Notes: generated by a model not told the origin, from the sequence alone. DNA of 64,000 nt from Bacteroidia bacterium (GCA_016787445.1 JAEUTQ010000065.1:54393-118392); one strand, 5' to 3'; numbered from the stretch's first letter, positions 1-8,984 are shown. A program made the numbers and translations.

Positions 1-98
1 TTAAATAAAGCACCTAAGATTACAACGGATGCTCCAATACATGATGAAAGGTGTAAGAACCTTTTGAAACCTGTTACTTTCGGTAATTTGTGACTCAT
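1..98 (-). CDS. gldL: GldL/PorL, T9SS inner-membrane motor protein (partial, N-terminus only)
   Basis: Only the first 32 codons lie in the window; the gene runs off the left edge. The translation begins MSHKLPKVTGFKRFLHLSS and enters a hydrophobic stretch (CIGASVVILGALF) matching the first membrane helix of GldL. In the known system GldL forms, with GldM, the proton-driven inner-membrane motor of type IX secretion and gliding. It sits directly downstream of gldK on the same strand, the order usual for the porP-gldK-gldL-gldM-gldN operon. The identification rests on this short N-terminus plus context. Confidence 0.85.
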   Translation of the reverse strand, partial: MSHKLPKVTGFKRFLHLSSCIGASVVILGALF

Positions 99-176
99 AG
101 CTCTGTTTGTTTGTTAGTTAGTAATTGTTTTGTTTGTGTTTGTTTTTTGTGTTTATGTTGTGTTTGATTTTTTCAA

Positions 177-1721
177 TTAAATATCGTCACCTTTTGAACG
201 ACCTAAATAAGTCATTACGTTACGGAAACCAATATAACATTTAGCTGTATCCTGATATTCGTAAGTTCTGGTAGAGTTTTGTAAGTAGTATCCGATATCC
301 TTCCAGCTTCCACCACGAATAACTTTACGCTTTAATACGTTTGCATCTTTATCTTGTGCTTCATAAACGTAATCAGGGTTTAAGTCATGTTCGAAATCAT
401 AAGCAGATTCATCGAACGCGTTACTTGTCCACTCAGACACGTTTCCAGCCATACAATATAAACCAAAATCATTCGGGTTATAAGAGTAGATATATACTGA
501 ATGGAAACCACCGTCATCAATATACGAACCACGCATCGGTTTAAAGTTACCTAAGAAACATCCGCGAGCATTACGTAAGTAAGGACCACCCCAAGGATAT
601 GGAGATAAATCTAAATCACCACGAGCCGCTCTCTCCCACTCACTTTCAGTTGGTAAACGGAAATCGTTAACGATAGACTGACCAGTACCGATTAAGAAGT
701 TATTTAATAATAATGAACGCCAGATTGAGAATGCACGAGCTTGCTTCCAGGTTACACCAACAACTGGGTATTGGTCGTAAGCCGGATGCCAGAAATACAT
801 ATTCGTCATTGGCTCATTGAAAGAGTAAGTATAATCGTGTACCCATGCTAATGTATCAGGGTAAACGTTGATAATATCTTTAATGATAAATACAGAGCGG
901 TCAACACCTTTACGTTCGCGCGGAACATAATTACCTTGACCAACAGAAACCTGATCAGATACATTATAGGTACCTAAAGTTTTTGGATCTTTACCAGGAT
1001 CACCTACTGGAGTTGAAGGAGAACCGGGAGCACCATTTTGACCATCATTTAATACAACACCATTAATATAATCAGCTTTCTTATACTCATGAGCCGCATC
1101 CTGAATATCAGGTGACTTTTGAGGACGGAAACGATTAGACTTAGAAGCTGCTAAACGAATATCGATACGGTAGTATTCGTAGTTTAATTTACGAGTATCG
1201 ATTTCTTTACGATTATAGAAACGTTCTACTTCCGGTAAATATAATGGTTGTAAATCGGCACGGTAATCTTCATCCGGGCTATCCCAGTTGATACGCTTTT
1301 CCCAGTTGATATATGGATCTTGTAGATTGTTATCACCTTTATATATAGGCCATACTTCTAAGAAGTCTTCTTGAGAGATTTGAAAGTCTTCAGCTTCAGG
1401 GTTGGAACCAAAAGCTAACAACTTACGTGCAATTGAGTCACGCACCCAATATACGAATTGGCGGTACTCATTATTGGAGATTTCGGAATCATCAATATAG
1501 AACGCCTGAACCGAAACCATTTTAGATTTGGCAGTATGAGCCATAGTAACTTCTTCGTCACTTGGACCCATGTGATAGCTCCCCATTGGGATGTACAAGG
1601 TACCGTAAGGATCGGGCTGATACCAGGGTTCGCGGCCTCCTACACCAACCAACTCACCGGTTTTTTTATTACAACCGGTAACGACCGCAACAAATGAAGC
1701 TAATACCAATAGTTTTTTCAT
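177..1721 (-). CDS. gldK: GldK/PorK, T9SS outer-membrane-ring lipoprotein (SUMF1/FGE-fold)
   Basis: A 514-residue lipoprotein: the signal peptide ends in a lipobox with Cys17 (VVTGC). The rest has the formylglycine-generating-enzyme-like fold: an early PMGSYHMG segment, VTWKQARAFSIW near 325-340, LPTESEWERAARG near 355-370, AGNVSEWTS near 425, and RGGSW...GFRNV at the end. In the family GldK and GldN form a large periplasmic ring attached to the outer membrane over the GldLM motor, needed for T9SS secretion and gliding. A loop near 215-245 is rich in Gly, Pro and Asp. It follows the PorP/SprF gene by 137 bases and precedes gldL, as in the standard T9SS operon. GldJ is the alternative, but the downstream gldL favours GldK. 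Confidence 0.93.
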   Translation of the reverse strand: MKKLLVLASFVAVVTGCNKKTGELVGVGGREPWYQPDPYGTLYIPMGSYHMGPSDEEVTMAHTAKSKMVSVQAFYIDDSEISNNEYRQFVYWVRDSIARKLLAFGSNPEAEDFQISQEDFLEVWPIYKGDNNLQDPYINWEKRINWDSPDEDYRADLQPLYLPEVERFYNRKEIDTRKLNYEYYRIDIRLAASKSNRFRPQKSPDIQDAAHEYKKADYINGVVLNDGQNGAPGSPSTPVGDPGKDPKTLGTYNVSDQVSVGQGNYVPRERKGVDRSVFIIKDIINVYPDTLAWVHDYTYSFNEPMTNMYFWHPAYDQYPVVGVTWKQARAFSIWRSLLLNNFLIGTGQSIVNDFRLPTESEWERAARGDLDLSPYPWGGPYLRNARGCFLGNFKPMRGSYIDDGGFHSVYIYSYNPNDFGLYCMAGNVSEWTSNAFDESAYDFEHDLNPDYVYEAQDKDANVLKRKVIRGGSWKDIGYYLQNSTRTYEYQDTAKCYIGFRNVMTYLGRSKGDDI

Positions 1722-1746
1722 AATTGTTGTTTTAGTTTATAACCTT

Positions 1747-1817
1747 TTTACCAGAATTTAGTTACACTTTTGTGTTATTAACAAGTTTTTAACAAATATA
1801 ACAAAAAGTCTGGTAAA
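1747..1817. repeat. 9-bp inverted repeat flanking the putative gldK promoter
   Basis: TTTACCAGA at 1747-1755 and its exact reverse complement TCTGGTAAA at 1809-1817 lie 53 bases apart in the porP-gldK gap. Between them, on the minus strand, is the -7-like element TATATTTG. The spacing is long for a terminator and neither arm is followed by a T-run. Confidence 0.4.
1793..1800 (-). promoter_or_regulatory. -7 promoter element (TATATTTG) before gldK
   Basis: On the minus strand the sequence reads TATATTTG, a perfect match to the Bacteroidota -7 consensus TAnnTTTG. It would give gldK a leader of roughly 65 bases. No TTG is found at the expected -33 distance, so the assignment is moderate. Confidence 0.45.
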
Positions 1818-1858
1818 GTGGTTTTAACGTAAGATTTTTGAAAAGGTTACAATTTTTA

Positions 1859-2821
1859 TTATTCCAAGAATCGAACGTTACCATGTACGGTAGGTTTTGG
1901 GGCTTTTTTAACCATACAATAACCTAACATAATCTCGTGAGTACCAGATGTATGGCCTTTGATTTTTGACATCGGAAGGTCATATGAGTACCCTATTTTT
2001 AATGATTTGTCTTTTAATAAACGTGCACCTAACATCGGAGCGATTGCATCTTCCATACGGTAAGAAACCCCTAACCAGATGAATTTATCGTATTCATATG
2101 TTAAGTTAACGTCTAACTGAGTTGTAGCAGCATCAGACTTAACTTTAACGTTAGCGCTAACATCATTACGTGGGTTAATTGGGAAAGTATAACCTCCAAT
2201 TACGTAATAGTGACGTGCCATTTCAAAAGTGATTTTATCGCCACCTTTTAATGTTTGAGCAGGTAAGTGAGTAGATGATAAACCTACATACATTTTACCA
2301 GGGATATGAAAATATAAACCAAAACCTAAGTCATAAGTAACTTTATTTAAACCAGGATTCGCTGTTCCGCCTGATGTAGCTGTATAACCAGGGATATATG
2401 AATCAGCCTTTCCAGGCTCCGGAGCAATCCAATCATTATTAATTGATTTCTGTAAGATACCTACATCGATACCGGCACCTAACGTACCGCCCATCATTTC
2501 TTTATTGTAGGCTGCTGCTACACGGAAGAAGTTTGTTTTATCTGCTCCGATAGCATCATTCATAAAATTAATACCAACACCTAAAGACGGAATAACACGC
2601 ATATCTGCACTTAATAATCCTGTAGATGGAGCACCTGGGAAATTAACCCACTGCTTACGATACAAAACGTTTGCACAAATGGCATTACTTGTTCCCGCAT
2701 AACCTGGGTTATAGATTAACTTGCTATGCATGAACTGAGTGAATTGAGGATCTTGCTGAGCCATTAAAACACTTGAAAAGCCAGCTACTGCTACTACAAC
2801 TTTAGTAAATAGTTTTTTCAT
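1859..2821 (-). CDS. PorP/SprF-family T9SS outer-membrane protein
   Basis: A 320-residue outer-membrane protein with a signal peptide of about 21 residues ending at Ala-Gln, followed by the family hallmark QDPQFTQFMHSKLIYNPGYAG. The remainder alternates Gly/aromatic residues and short beta-strand-like segments, as in PorP/SprF barrels, and ends in a short charged tail. Known members dock with the GldK/N complex or with type B substrates of T9SS. It is the first gene of the porP-gldK-gldL set here. Whether it is the core PorP or one of the many SprF-like paralogues cannot be decided without comparison, but position favours the core copy. Confidence 0.9.
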   Translation of the reverse strand: MKKLFTKVVVAVAGFSSVLMAQQDPQFTQFMHSKLIYNPGYAGTSNAICANVLYRKQWVNFPGAPSTGLLSADMRVIPSLGVGINFMNDAIGADKTNFFRVAAAYNKEMMGGTLGAGIDVGILQKSINNDWIAPEPGKADSYIPGYTATSGGTANPGLNKVTYDLGFGLYFHIPGKMYVGLSSTHLPAQTLKGGDKITFEMARHYYVIGGYTFPINPRNDVSANVKVKSDAATTQLDVNLTYEYDKFIWLGVSYRMEDAIAPMLGARLLKDKSLKIGYSYDLPMSKIKGHTSGTHEIMLGYCMVKKAPKPTVHGNVRFLE

Positions 2822-2844
2822 TTTTTATTGGTTTAAATTTTAAA

Positions 2845-2861
2845 TCAGCACTTTATGCTGA
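2845..2861. promoter_or_regulatory. Hairpin in the leader before porP/sprF
   Basis: TCAGCA and TGCTGA form a 6-bp stem with a 5-base loop between the predicted promoter and the porP/sprF start codon. There is no T-run, so it is more likely a leader structure than a terminator. Function unknown. Confidence 0.3.
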
Positions 2862-2902
2862 ATATACTTAGGGCACTAAATTAGTTAAAGAATTTTAAAA
2901 AA

Positions 2903-2910
2903 CAAACGTA
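2903..2910 (-). promoter_or_regulatory. -7 promoter element (TACGTTTG) before porP/sprF
   Basis: The minus strand reads TACGTTTG, a perfect TAnnTTTG match about 80 bases upstream of the start codon. It would place the hairpin at 2845-2861 inside the 5' leader. No good -33 TTG is seen. Confidence 0.45.
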
Positions 2911-2959
2911 AGCCCCTATTTTTTGTTAAAAAGATTACATTAGCGACACTTGATATAAC

Positions 2960-4228
2960 TTACTGAATATCAGTCATGACCAATTGGGCGGTGTTTCTGG
3001 ATTTTAACTCCAGAAGTATATTCTTGTTTTCGGTAAGCTTATTTATGGTTTCCTGATCGTAATTACGGATTGTTAAGAGCTCAACCCCGGTGTTGTAAAG
3101 CACTTTAAATTGTTTTTGTAGTTCATCGATTAACGGAACTGTTTTTTGTTCATCATAATCAGTACAAACGGTGAAGTTTATTGCAGAATTCTGCATCACG
3201 TGAATTTTCACACCGTATTTCGAAAACAATTCGAAGATGGAACTTAAATTATCTTCTGCAATAAATGAAAAATCTTTTGGCTGAATAGAAATCAGCATTT
3301 GATTTACTTTGAAAATGTATCCCGGAATTGGTAATCTTTTCCCTCCATCATGAATAATTGTTCCGCTCTTATCCGGATTCAGGAATGACTTAACATACAA
3401 CGGAATGTTTTTATTCTGTAAAGGCTTGATTGTTTTTGGATGTATTACCGTTGCGCCGTAGTATGTTAACTCAATGGCGTCATAGTAACTTAGTTCGTCA
3501 ATCTTTTTCGTGTTTTTGAACCATTTCGGATCGGCATTCAGTACTCCATCTACATCTTTCCAAATAGTTACACTTTCTGCATTGGTAAAATAGGCTAATA
3601 ATGCGGCTGTATAATCAGATCCTTCACGTCCTAATGTGGTTGTGAAATTTTCTGATGTTCCGCCAATAAATCCTTGTGTAATCACAATCTTACTGTTGTC
3701 GAATTGCGGCATTAACTGCGACTTCACCAACGATTCACTTAATTCATAATTAACCTTTCCCTCACGATACGTATTATCCGTTTGAATAATTCCGCGCGCA
3801 TCCATCCATTTATTCTTAACACCAATTTCATTCAGGTAAGCAGAAACTATTTTTGTGGAAATAATTTCACCCATGCAAACAATTTGATCATACTCTTGAT
3901 TATAACTCCCTACCGGTTCATCTTCAATAATCCAATTGAGTTCAACAAATGTGTTTTCAATTTCATTATAAACCGGATGATTTTTAGCCGGAAATAATTC
4001 ACTTATAATTTGAAAATGATAGTCTTTGATTTTTTGCAATTCAGATTCGGCGTTTCCTGTTTTCTTAAAATAAGCATTCACTAAATTTTCCAAACCATTG
4101 GTTGTTTTTCCCATGGCTGATATAACCACCACTGTTGGTTTATTAGCATACTTCTTTAAAACCTCAGCAACATTTTTTACTGCTGCTGCATCTTTTACCG
4201 ATGCTCCTCCGAATTTAAAAACTTGCAT
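2960..4228 (-). CDS. lysC: Aspartate kinase (monofunctional)
   Basis: Phosphorylates L-aspartate, the first step to lysine, threonine and methionine. The N-terminus MQVFKFGGASV holds the conserved K-F-G-G nucleotide-binding motif; GREGSDYTAALLA near 215-230 is the substrate/ATP loop; ACT-type regulatory sequence follows from about residue 300. Length is 422 residues. An upstream in-frame ATG at 4330 is rejected because the extra 34 residues are unlike the family and would be read through the secG terminator. A TATTTTTG -7 element lies 15 bases before the chosen ATG. It stands alone between the T9SS genes and the secG operon. No fused homoserine dehydrogenase domain is present. Confidence 0.93.
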   Translation of the reverse strand: MQVFKFGGASVKDAAAVKNVAEVLKKYANKPTVVVISAMGKTTNGLENLVNAYFKKTGNAESELQKIKDYHFQIISELFPAKNHPVYNEIENTFVELNWIIEDEPVGSYNQEYDQIVCMGEIISTKIVSAYLNEIGVKNKWMDARGIIQTDNTYREGKVNYELSESLVKSQLMPQFDNSKIVITQGFIGGTSENFTTTLGREGSDYTAALLAYFTNAESVTIWKDVDGVLNADPKWFKNTKKIDELSYYDAIELTYYGATVIHPKTIKPLQNKNIPLYVKSFLNPDKSGTIIHDGGKRLPIPGYIFKVNQMLISIQPKDFSFIAEDNLSSIFELFSKYGVKIHVMQNSAINFTVCTDYDEQKTVPLIDELQKQFKVLYNTGVELLTIRNYDQETINKLTENKNILLELKSRNTAQLVMTDIQ

Positions 4229-4243
4229 AGAAATATTTGATTT

Positions 4244-4251
4244 CAAAAATA
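4244..4251 (-). promoter_or_regulatory. -7 promoter element (TATTTTTG) before aspartate kinase
   Basis: A TAnnTTTG match on the minus strand, 15 bases upstream of the chosen ATG, supporting that start and a very short leader. No clear -33 TTG. Confidence 0.45.
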
Positions 4252-4300
4252 GGTATTTTGGTTGTAAAGCGATGCATTGATACTTGTCACAATTACAACA

Positions 4301-4327
4301 AATAAAAAACCCCGGAAATCCGGGGTT
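4301..4327 (-). terminator. Rho-independent terminator of the miaB-secG operon
   Basis: Read on the minus strand: AACCCCGG, loop ATTT, CCGGGGTT, then a T-rich tail TTTTTATT. It lies 14 bases after the secG stop codon. The stem is identical to the terminator after dnaA. Confidence 0.9.
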
Positions 4328-4341
4328 CAATTTTTTAAAGA

Positions 4342-4740
4342 TTAATGCTGATGACCATCACCTTCGCTGTGTGCAGCACCATCACCTGCAGGAGGTGCCG
4401 GTGTGTTAGCTTGTTGTGGAGCTTGTTGTGGAGCTTGTTGCGCAGGAGCTTGCTGTGGCATTACTGCACCAGCTGCTTTTTTACGAGTCACTGACTCAGT
4501 TGGCTTTGATGCAGCATCGCTGGCATCACCCATCTTTGGAGTCATTAATAAACTTAAAACTAATAAAGCTATCGCTAAGGTCCATGTTGCTTTTTCAATC
4601 ACATCTGCTCCGCGACGAACACCCATAATTTGATTAGCACCACTGAACTGACTTGAAATTCCGCCACCTTTAGAGTTTTGCATCAACACCACTAAAATTA
4701 AAAGTGAGCAAACGATGATTAAAATAATTGATAAAAACAT
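4342..4740 (-). CDS. secG: SecG, preprotein translocase subunit, with long Pro/Gln/His tail
   Basis: Subunit of the SecYEG inner-membrane channel. Two membrane helices are visible (about 2-20 and 52-68), separated by the conserved loop NSKGGGISSQFSGANQIMG. Unlike the short canonical SecG, it continues for about 60 more residues after helix 2: a Lys/Ala stretch, four Gln-Gln-Ala-Pro repeats, and an acidic/His end (HSEGDGHQH). It is the last gene of a five-gene minus-strand operon and is followed by a strong terminator. The core assignment is secure; the tail's role is unknown. Confidence 0.93.
   Translation of the reverse strand: MFLSIILIIVCSLLILVVLMQNSKGGGISSQFSGANQIMGVRRGADVIEKATWTLAIALLVLSLLMTPKMGDASDAASKPTESVTRKKAAGAVMPQQAPAQQAPQQAPQQANTPAPPAGDGAAHSEGDGHQH
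4408..4458. repeat. 12-nt tandem repeat within secG (Gln-Gln-Ala-Pro coding)
   Basis: Two perfect copies of AGCTTGTTGTGG are followed by a 15-base variant and a 12-base variant with one change. In the secG frame they code for Pro/Gln-Gln-Ala units of the C-terminal tail. Slippage at such repeats would change tail length without shifting frame. Confidence 0.8.
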
Positions 4741-4750
4741 ATTGTATTAT

Positions 4751-5734
4751 TTATTGGTTCTGTTTCTTTAAATTCTGAATAAGGGTTGCAAAGTAAGCAC
4801 TTTTTTGTGGAAATTTCAAACTTAATATTTCATAGGCTCGAACAGCTTTGGAAATATTTCCCTGAAGGGCATAAATCTTTGCAAGTGTTTCTGTTACAAG
4901 CTCTTCGTTTTCAATTAAGCTTTCCTTTGCCTTGGTATCAGCAGCAAAAAAACGTTGATTCGGGTCGAGACGAATCGTTGAAGGATTTACTTCAATGATT
5001 TTATCAATGATGGATTGTTGTTTCGCCTTCTTCTCAGTTTTATCCTTTTCCACTATCGGCTTAACTTCTGTTTTCAGTTTCTTCTCCTCTTTTTCTTCTT
5101 CCTTCTTCTCCTGAACAAAAGGCTTCTCTTCTACTCTATCTGCTTTCTTAAGCGCTTGCAACCAATCCGAAAAACTTCCGGAAGATATCTGTGTAGTTTC
5201 TTCCTCTTTTTTACTTTCCGTTAAGTGAGTAATTGGTTCCTTATCGTGAGTTGTTTCTTGTTTCTTATACCAATCCGGAGTTTTTAAAACTTCTTTCTCT
5301 ACAAAAGCAGTAATAATATCCTTCTGGATTTCTTTCTCAACCAATTTGTTTAACGCCTCTTCTTTTGCTTCTGCAGATAATTCAATGGCTTTAAGGTGAT
5401 CAATTTCCGAAACTTTTTCTTTTGCTTCTGTTTTTATTTCTTCAATTGGCTGAATGGTTTCGTTTTTAACCTGATTGTTTATCTCAATGGTTGGTGCTTT
5501 TACAAATTCATTGAGTAAAGAATGTAATCTTGCGCGATTTGGAATACTGATAGCAGTTTGTTTGAGTGTTTGCTGATAAAGTCCGCTATCATATTTTCGC
5601 GAAACTAAAGTGAGCAACATATGTGCCGAATGAAAAAACGGAAACTGCTTTTTCAATTCCTGCAAACTCGCCAAATCGTTTGAACCTGCATTAGCAGGAT
5701 TGGATAATAGATTTATGAATTCGTTTTGCTTCAC
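4751..5734 (-). CDS. TPR-like conserved protein of unknown function, GTG start
   Basis: A 327-residue protein with no signal peptide. The N-terminal 90 residues (FINLLSNPANAGSNDLASL...) look helical; the middle (about 95-250) is highly charged Glu/Lys-rich and probably disordered; the last 65 residues (ETLAKIYALQGNISKAVRAYEILSLKFP) form one TPR-like helical pair. The start codon is GTG. It lies between lptE and secG in the operon, 10 bases before secG and 31 bases after lptE. As far as I recall this position is conserved in Bacteroidota, which would suggest an envelope or secretion role, but no function is known to me. Confidence 0.8.
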   Translation of the reverse strand: MKQNEFINLLSNPANAGSNDLASLQELKKQFPFFHSAHMLLTLVSRKYDSGLYQQTLKQTAISIPNRARLHSLLNEFVKAPTIEINNQVKNETIQPIEEIKTEAKEKVSEIDHLKAIELSAEAKEEALNKLVEKEIQKDIITAFVEKEVLKTPDWYKKQETTHDKEPITHLTESKKEEETTQISSGSFSDWLQALKKADRVEEKPFVQEKKEEEKEEKKLKTEVKPIVEKDKTEKKAKQQSIIDKIIEVNPSTIRLDPNQRFFAADTKAKESLIENEELVTETLAKIYALQGNISKAVRAYEILSLKFPQKSAYFATLIQNLKKQNQ

Positions 5735-5765
5735 CTTAACTCAAAGATACATTTTAATGGAAGAT

Positions 5766-6269
5766 TTACCAATTATTAAAAGCGCGGTTAAAAACGTCTT
5801 CTGTAATTTGTCGGAATATTTCCTGAACTAATTCAGGCTCCATAGATTCAATGGATTTCTGACTGCTGTAATCCGCAAAACGGGTAAAGGATTGCTCGAA
5901 ATTTTTTGTGGCATCAAAACGGTTGCTGTATTTCACATTTACACTAATCGTTAATCTATTTAAACTCGCTTGGTCGGTACTCTGAATTGCAACCGGGGCA
6001 ATGTTATAATCGGCAATAAATCCTTCAAACTGCAAATCTCCATTCTGACTCATGAGGGCCAAATTAGTTTGCGACGATACCATGTCGCGCAATTTTTCCG
6101 TAAAGCGTTGAGATAAACTTGGGGCTCCTAATGTTGTGTTATTAGCAAAGAAAGCGACTGAAATAGTTTTTGCTTCAGGCGGAATGGTTGCACCACTCAA
6201 TGAATACTTCACTTTACAGGACGCAATTCCCAAACTAACCAGTATCAATAAATAAATTATCTTCTTCAC
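5766..6269 (-). CDS. lptE: LptE-family LPS-assembly lipoprotein
   Basis: A 167-residue lipoprotein with lipobox GIASC (Cys18). After the lipobox come YSLSGATIPPEAKTISV and FANNT, then SLSQRFTEKLRDMV, a pattern typical of Bacteroidota LptE. The known role is plugging the LptD barrel during delivery of lipopolysaccharide to the outer surface. The start codon is GTG and directly abuts the stop codon of the upstream sigma-54 activator (TAA then GTG, no gap), so translation is probably coupled. The sequence of this family is weakly conserved, so context within the miaB-secG operon adds to the call. Confidence 0.85.
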   Translation of the reverse strand: MKKIIYLLILVSLGIASCKVKYSLSGATIPPEAKTISVAFFANNTTLGAPSLSQRFTEKLRDMVSSQTNLALMSQNGDLQFEGFIADYNIAPVAIQSTDQASLNRLTISVNVKYSNRFDATKNFEQSFTRFADYSSQKSIESMEPELVQEIFRQITEDVFNRAFNNW

Positions 6270-7520
6270 TTACTCGGCAATTTTATACTCGTTAATTTTT
6301 CTGTACAACGTTCGCTCACTAATTCCTAATTCTTGCGCCGCGTATTTTCGTTTGCCTTTGTGCTTTTTCAAGGCGCGCTTAATCATATCAATTTCTTTGT
6401 CTTGTAATGAAAGTGATTCTTCCACTTCAATCGGTAAATTAATTCCGTCGGCCTTTTTGTGAATGGTAACCGGATGTACAGAAACAGAAGGCGTCGTTAC
6501 AGGCAATTCATTTTCTTCCGCTACTTCATTGTATAAACGATTTACAATCTGCACATCATCATTACTAATCCCGTTGATTTGTCCTTGTGACGCCAATACA
6601 ATATCATGCACCACTTTCTTCAAATCGTTCAAATCCTTTTTCATGTCTACCAACACTTTATAAAAGATATCGCGTTCATTGATATCGATGGTAGATTGTG
6701 TTGCTTCATTTCGACTCAACACCGGTAAATTGTTTACACCGTAATTCGGTAAGTAAGTAAGCAAAACATCGGCATTAATCTCTCTATTTTTTTCAATAAT
6801 GGAAATTTGTTCGGTGATATTCTTTAGCTGACGCACATTTCCGGGCCAATAATAATTAATCAAAATTTGCTCTGCATCGGATGTCAATTTTATGACAGGC
6901 ATTCTATACTTCGTTGCAAAATCGCTTGCAAATTTTCTGAAGAGCAAATGAATATCTTCTTTACGTTCCCTTAAGGGTGGTAAATAAATAGGAACGGTAT
7001 TTAATCGATAATACAAATCCTCTCTGAACTTACCCTTTTCAATTGCTTTGAAAAAATTAATATTTGTCGCGGCAATTACACGCACATCAGTTTTTTGAAC
7101 TTTGCTGCTACCAACTTTTATGTATTCACCGGTTTCCAAAATACGCAGTAAGCGTGCTTGTGTAGCAAGCGGTAATTCACCAACCTCATCCAAGAAAATG
7201 GTTCCTCCGTTAGCTACTTCAAAGTAACCTTTGCGCGCTTCCGTTGCGCCGGTAAATGAACCTTTCTCGTGACCAAATAACTCACTGTCTATAGTTCCTT
7301 CAGGAATAGCACCGCAGTTCACGGCAATATATTGTCCGTGTTTACGCGAACTATTTTGATGTATGATTTGCGGAAATACTTCCTTACCTGTTCCGCTCTC
7401 TCCATTAATTAAAACATTTAAATCAGTAGGCGCCACCTGTCGGGCGATATCAATAGCTCTATCCAAAAGCGGATTGCTACCTATTATTCCGAAGCGTTGT
7501 TTGATATCCTGAATATTCAT
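6270..7520 (-). CDS. Sigma-54-dependent transcriptional activator without receiver domain
   Basis: A 416-residue enhancer-binding protein. The AAA+ domain starts almost at the N-terminus: Walker A GESGTGKE near 40-47, the sigma-54-contacting loop as GSFTGA near 92 (usual form GAFTGA), Walker B GGTIFLDEVGELP near 110-120, and an arginine-finger region around 165-175. A linker of about 110 residues is followed by a Fis-type helix-turn-helix (YAAQELGISERTLYRKINEY) at the C-terminus. There is no phosphorylation domain, so activity must be controlled by another input or by abundance. It is co-transcribed between miaB and lptE, which hints at control of envelope genes; that is inference. Confidence 0.9.
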   Translation of the reverse strand: MNIQDIKQRFGIIGSNPLLDRAIDIARQVAPTDLNVLINGESGTGKEVFPQIIHQNSSRKHGQYIAVNCGAIPEGTIDSELFGHEKGSFTGATEARKGYFEVANGGTIFLDEVGELPLATQARLLRILETGEYIKVGSSKVQKTDVRVIAATNINFFKAIEKGKFREDLYYRLNTVPIYLPPLRERKEDIHLLFRKFASDFATKYRMPVIKLTSDAEQILINYYWPGNVRQLKNITEQISIIEKNREINADVLLTYLPNYGVNNLPVLSRNEATQSTIDINERDIFYKVLVDMKKDLNDLKKVVHDIVLASQGQINGISNDDVQIVNRLYNEVAEENELPVTTPSVSVHPVTIHKKADGINLPIEVEESLSLQDKEIDMIKRALKKHKGKRKYAAQELGISERTLYRKINEYKIAE

Positions 7521-7535
7521 CTTGAAATAATTTAA

Positions 7536-8966
7536 TTAAACAACTTCACCAATTAAAGTAGTAGCTGTACAACGATTCACTTTTACATTTACATAATCTC
7601 CCTTTTTGTGATTGCCTGCAGGAAAAACAATCACAGTGTTTTGAGAATTACGTCCGAACAATTCTTCTTTATTTTTCTTACTAACGCCTTCAACTAATAC
7701 TCTGAATGTTTTACCAACCGCTTTATTTGTATGATAAGCGCTGTGTTCCATTTGCAGACTCACCACTTCCTGTAATCTTCTTTTCTTCACATCTTCCGGA
7801 ATATCATCTTTAAATTTCCTTTCAGCCAAAGTTTTAGGACGCTCGCTATACATAAACATATAGGCGAAATCATACTTCACTTCTTTCATTAAAGAAACGG
7901 TATCTTGATGTTGTTCTTCAGTTTCACCGCAAAATCCAGTAATAACATCAGTACTTATCCCACAATCCGGCATAATTGTACGAATAGCTTTTATTCTATC
8001 TAAATACCATTCGCGTGAATAACCTCTGTTCATTCTTTCAAGCACTTCACTATTTCCGCTCTGAACAGGAAGATGTATGTATTTACAAATGTTCTCATAT
8101 TTTGCCATGGTGTGCAATACCTCATCCGTCATGTCTTTTGGGTGAGATGTAGAAAATCTCACACGTAAATCAGGATGAATTTTAGCAACCATTTCCAATA
8201 AATGAGCGAAGTTTACAGCGTTCGCTTTTTGCTCCTCCGTTAAAATTTCTTTTTTCAATCCTCCACCGGCCCACACATAGGAATCTACATTTTGTCCTAA
8301 TAAAGTAACTTCTCTGTATCCTGCATCAAATGCTTCCTTTGCTTCTTTTACGATACTTTCAGGATTTCTGCTTCGTTCTCTTCCGCGTGTAAACGGCACG
8401 ACACAAAAACTGCACATGTTATCGCAACCACGCATGATACTGATAAAAGCACTTACTCCGTTTTTATCGAGGCGCATCGGACTAATATCCGCATACGTTT
8501 CTTCCTTACTTAATATGACATTAATTGCTTTCTGACCGCTCTCGGCCGTTTCAATTAAGTTTGGTAAATCACGGTATGCATCTGGTCCAACTACTATATC
8601 CACTAATTTTTCTTCTTCCAAAAATTGTGATTTTAAACGCTCAGCCATACAACCCAAAACACCTACTAAGGCATCCGGATTTTTCTGTTTTACCTTTTTA
8701 TAATCTTGTAAACGCTGACGAACACGCGATTCGGCATTTTCTCGGATGGCACATGTATTTACAAAAATGATATCCGCCTCCTCGTAGTTTTGAGTGGTGG
8801 TATATCCCTTATCTATTAATATAGAGGCAACGATTTCGCTGTCTGCAAAATTCATCTGGCATCCATAACTTTCGAGGAATAGTTTTTTGCTTCCCTCATT
8901 GTTTCCATCTTTTATCAACGCCTCACCTTGCCTGCTTTCGTCGATTATTTTGTTCTCAAAGTCCAT
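7536..8966 (-). CDS. miaB: MiaB, tRNA-2-methylthio-N6-isopentenyladenosine synthase
   Basis: A radical-SAM methylthiotransferase of 476 residues that adds the methylthio group to A37 of tRNAs. The N-terminal UPF0004 domain has its three Fe-S cysteines in [17 protein letters not shown] and LGCMAER; the radical-SAM triad is [13 protein letters not shown] near 175-190; the C-terminus (about 405-475) is a TRAM domain. First gene of the operon that ends at secG; 15 bases separate it from the sigma-54 activator. A -7 element (TAACTTTG) lies 18 bases before the ATG, with overlapping dyads just upstream. Confidence 0.95.
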   Translation of the reverse strand: MDFENKIIDESRQGEALIKDGNNEGSKKLFLESYGCQMNFADSEIVASILIDKGYTTTQNYEEADIIFVNTCAIRENAESRVRQRLQDYKKVKQKNPDALVGVLGCMAERLKSQFLEEEKLVDIVVGPDAYRDLPNLIETAESGQKAINVILSKEETYADISPMRLDKNGVSAFISIMRGCDNMCSFCVVPFTRGRERSRNPESIVKEAKEAFDAGYREVTLLGQNVDSYVWAGGGLKKEILTEEQKANAVNFAHLLEMVAKIHPDLRVRFSTSHPKDMTDEVLHTMAKYENICKYIHLPVQSGNSEVLERMNRGYSREWYLDRIKAIRTIMPDCGISTDVITGFCGETEEQHQDTVSLMKEVKYDFAYMFMYSERPKTLAERKFKDDIPEDVKKRRLQEVVSLQMEHSAYHTNKAVGKTFRVLVEGVSKKNKEELFGRNSQNTVIVFPAGNHKKGDYVNVKVNRCTATTLIGEVV

Positions 8967-8984
8967 TTATCTTTACTAAAACCA

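Noticed and set aside
4228..4330. Longer N-terminus for aspartate kinase
   Set aside because: Would be encoded by the secG terminator and is unlike the family, which starts MxVxKFGG.
4403..4633. Cys/Ala/Gly-rich ORF antisense to secG
   Set aside because: It is the mirror of the Gln-Gln-Ala-Pro tandem repeat in secG; no start context, and secG is certain.
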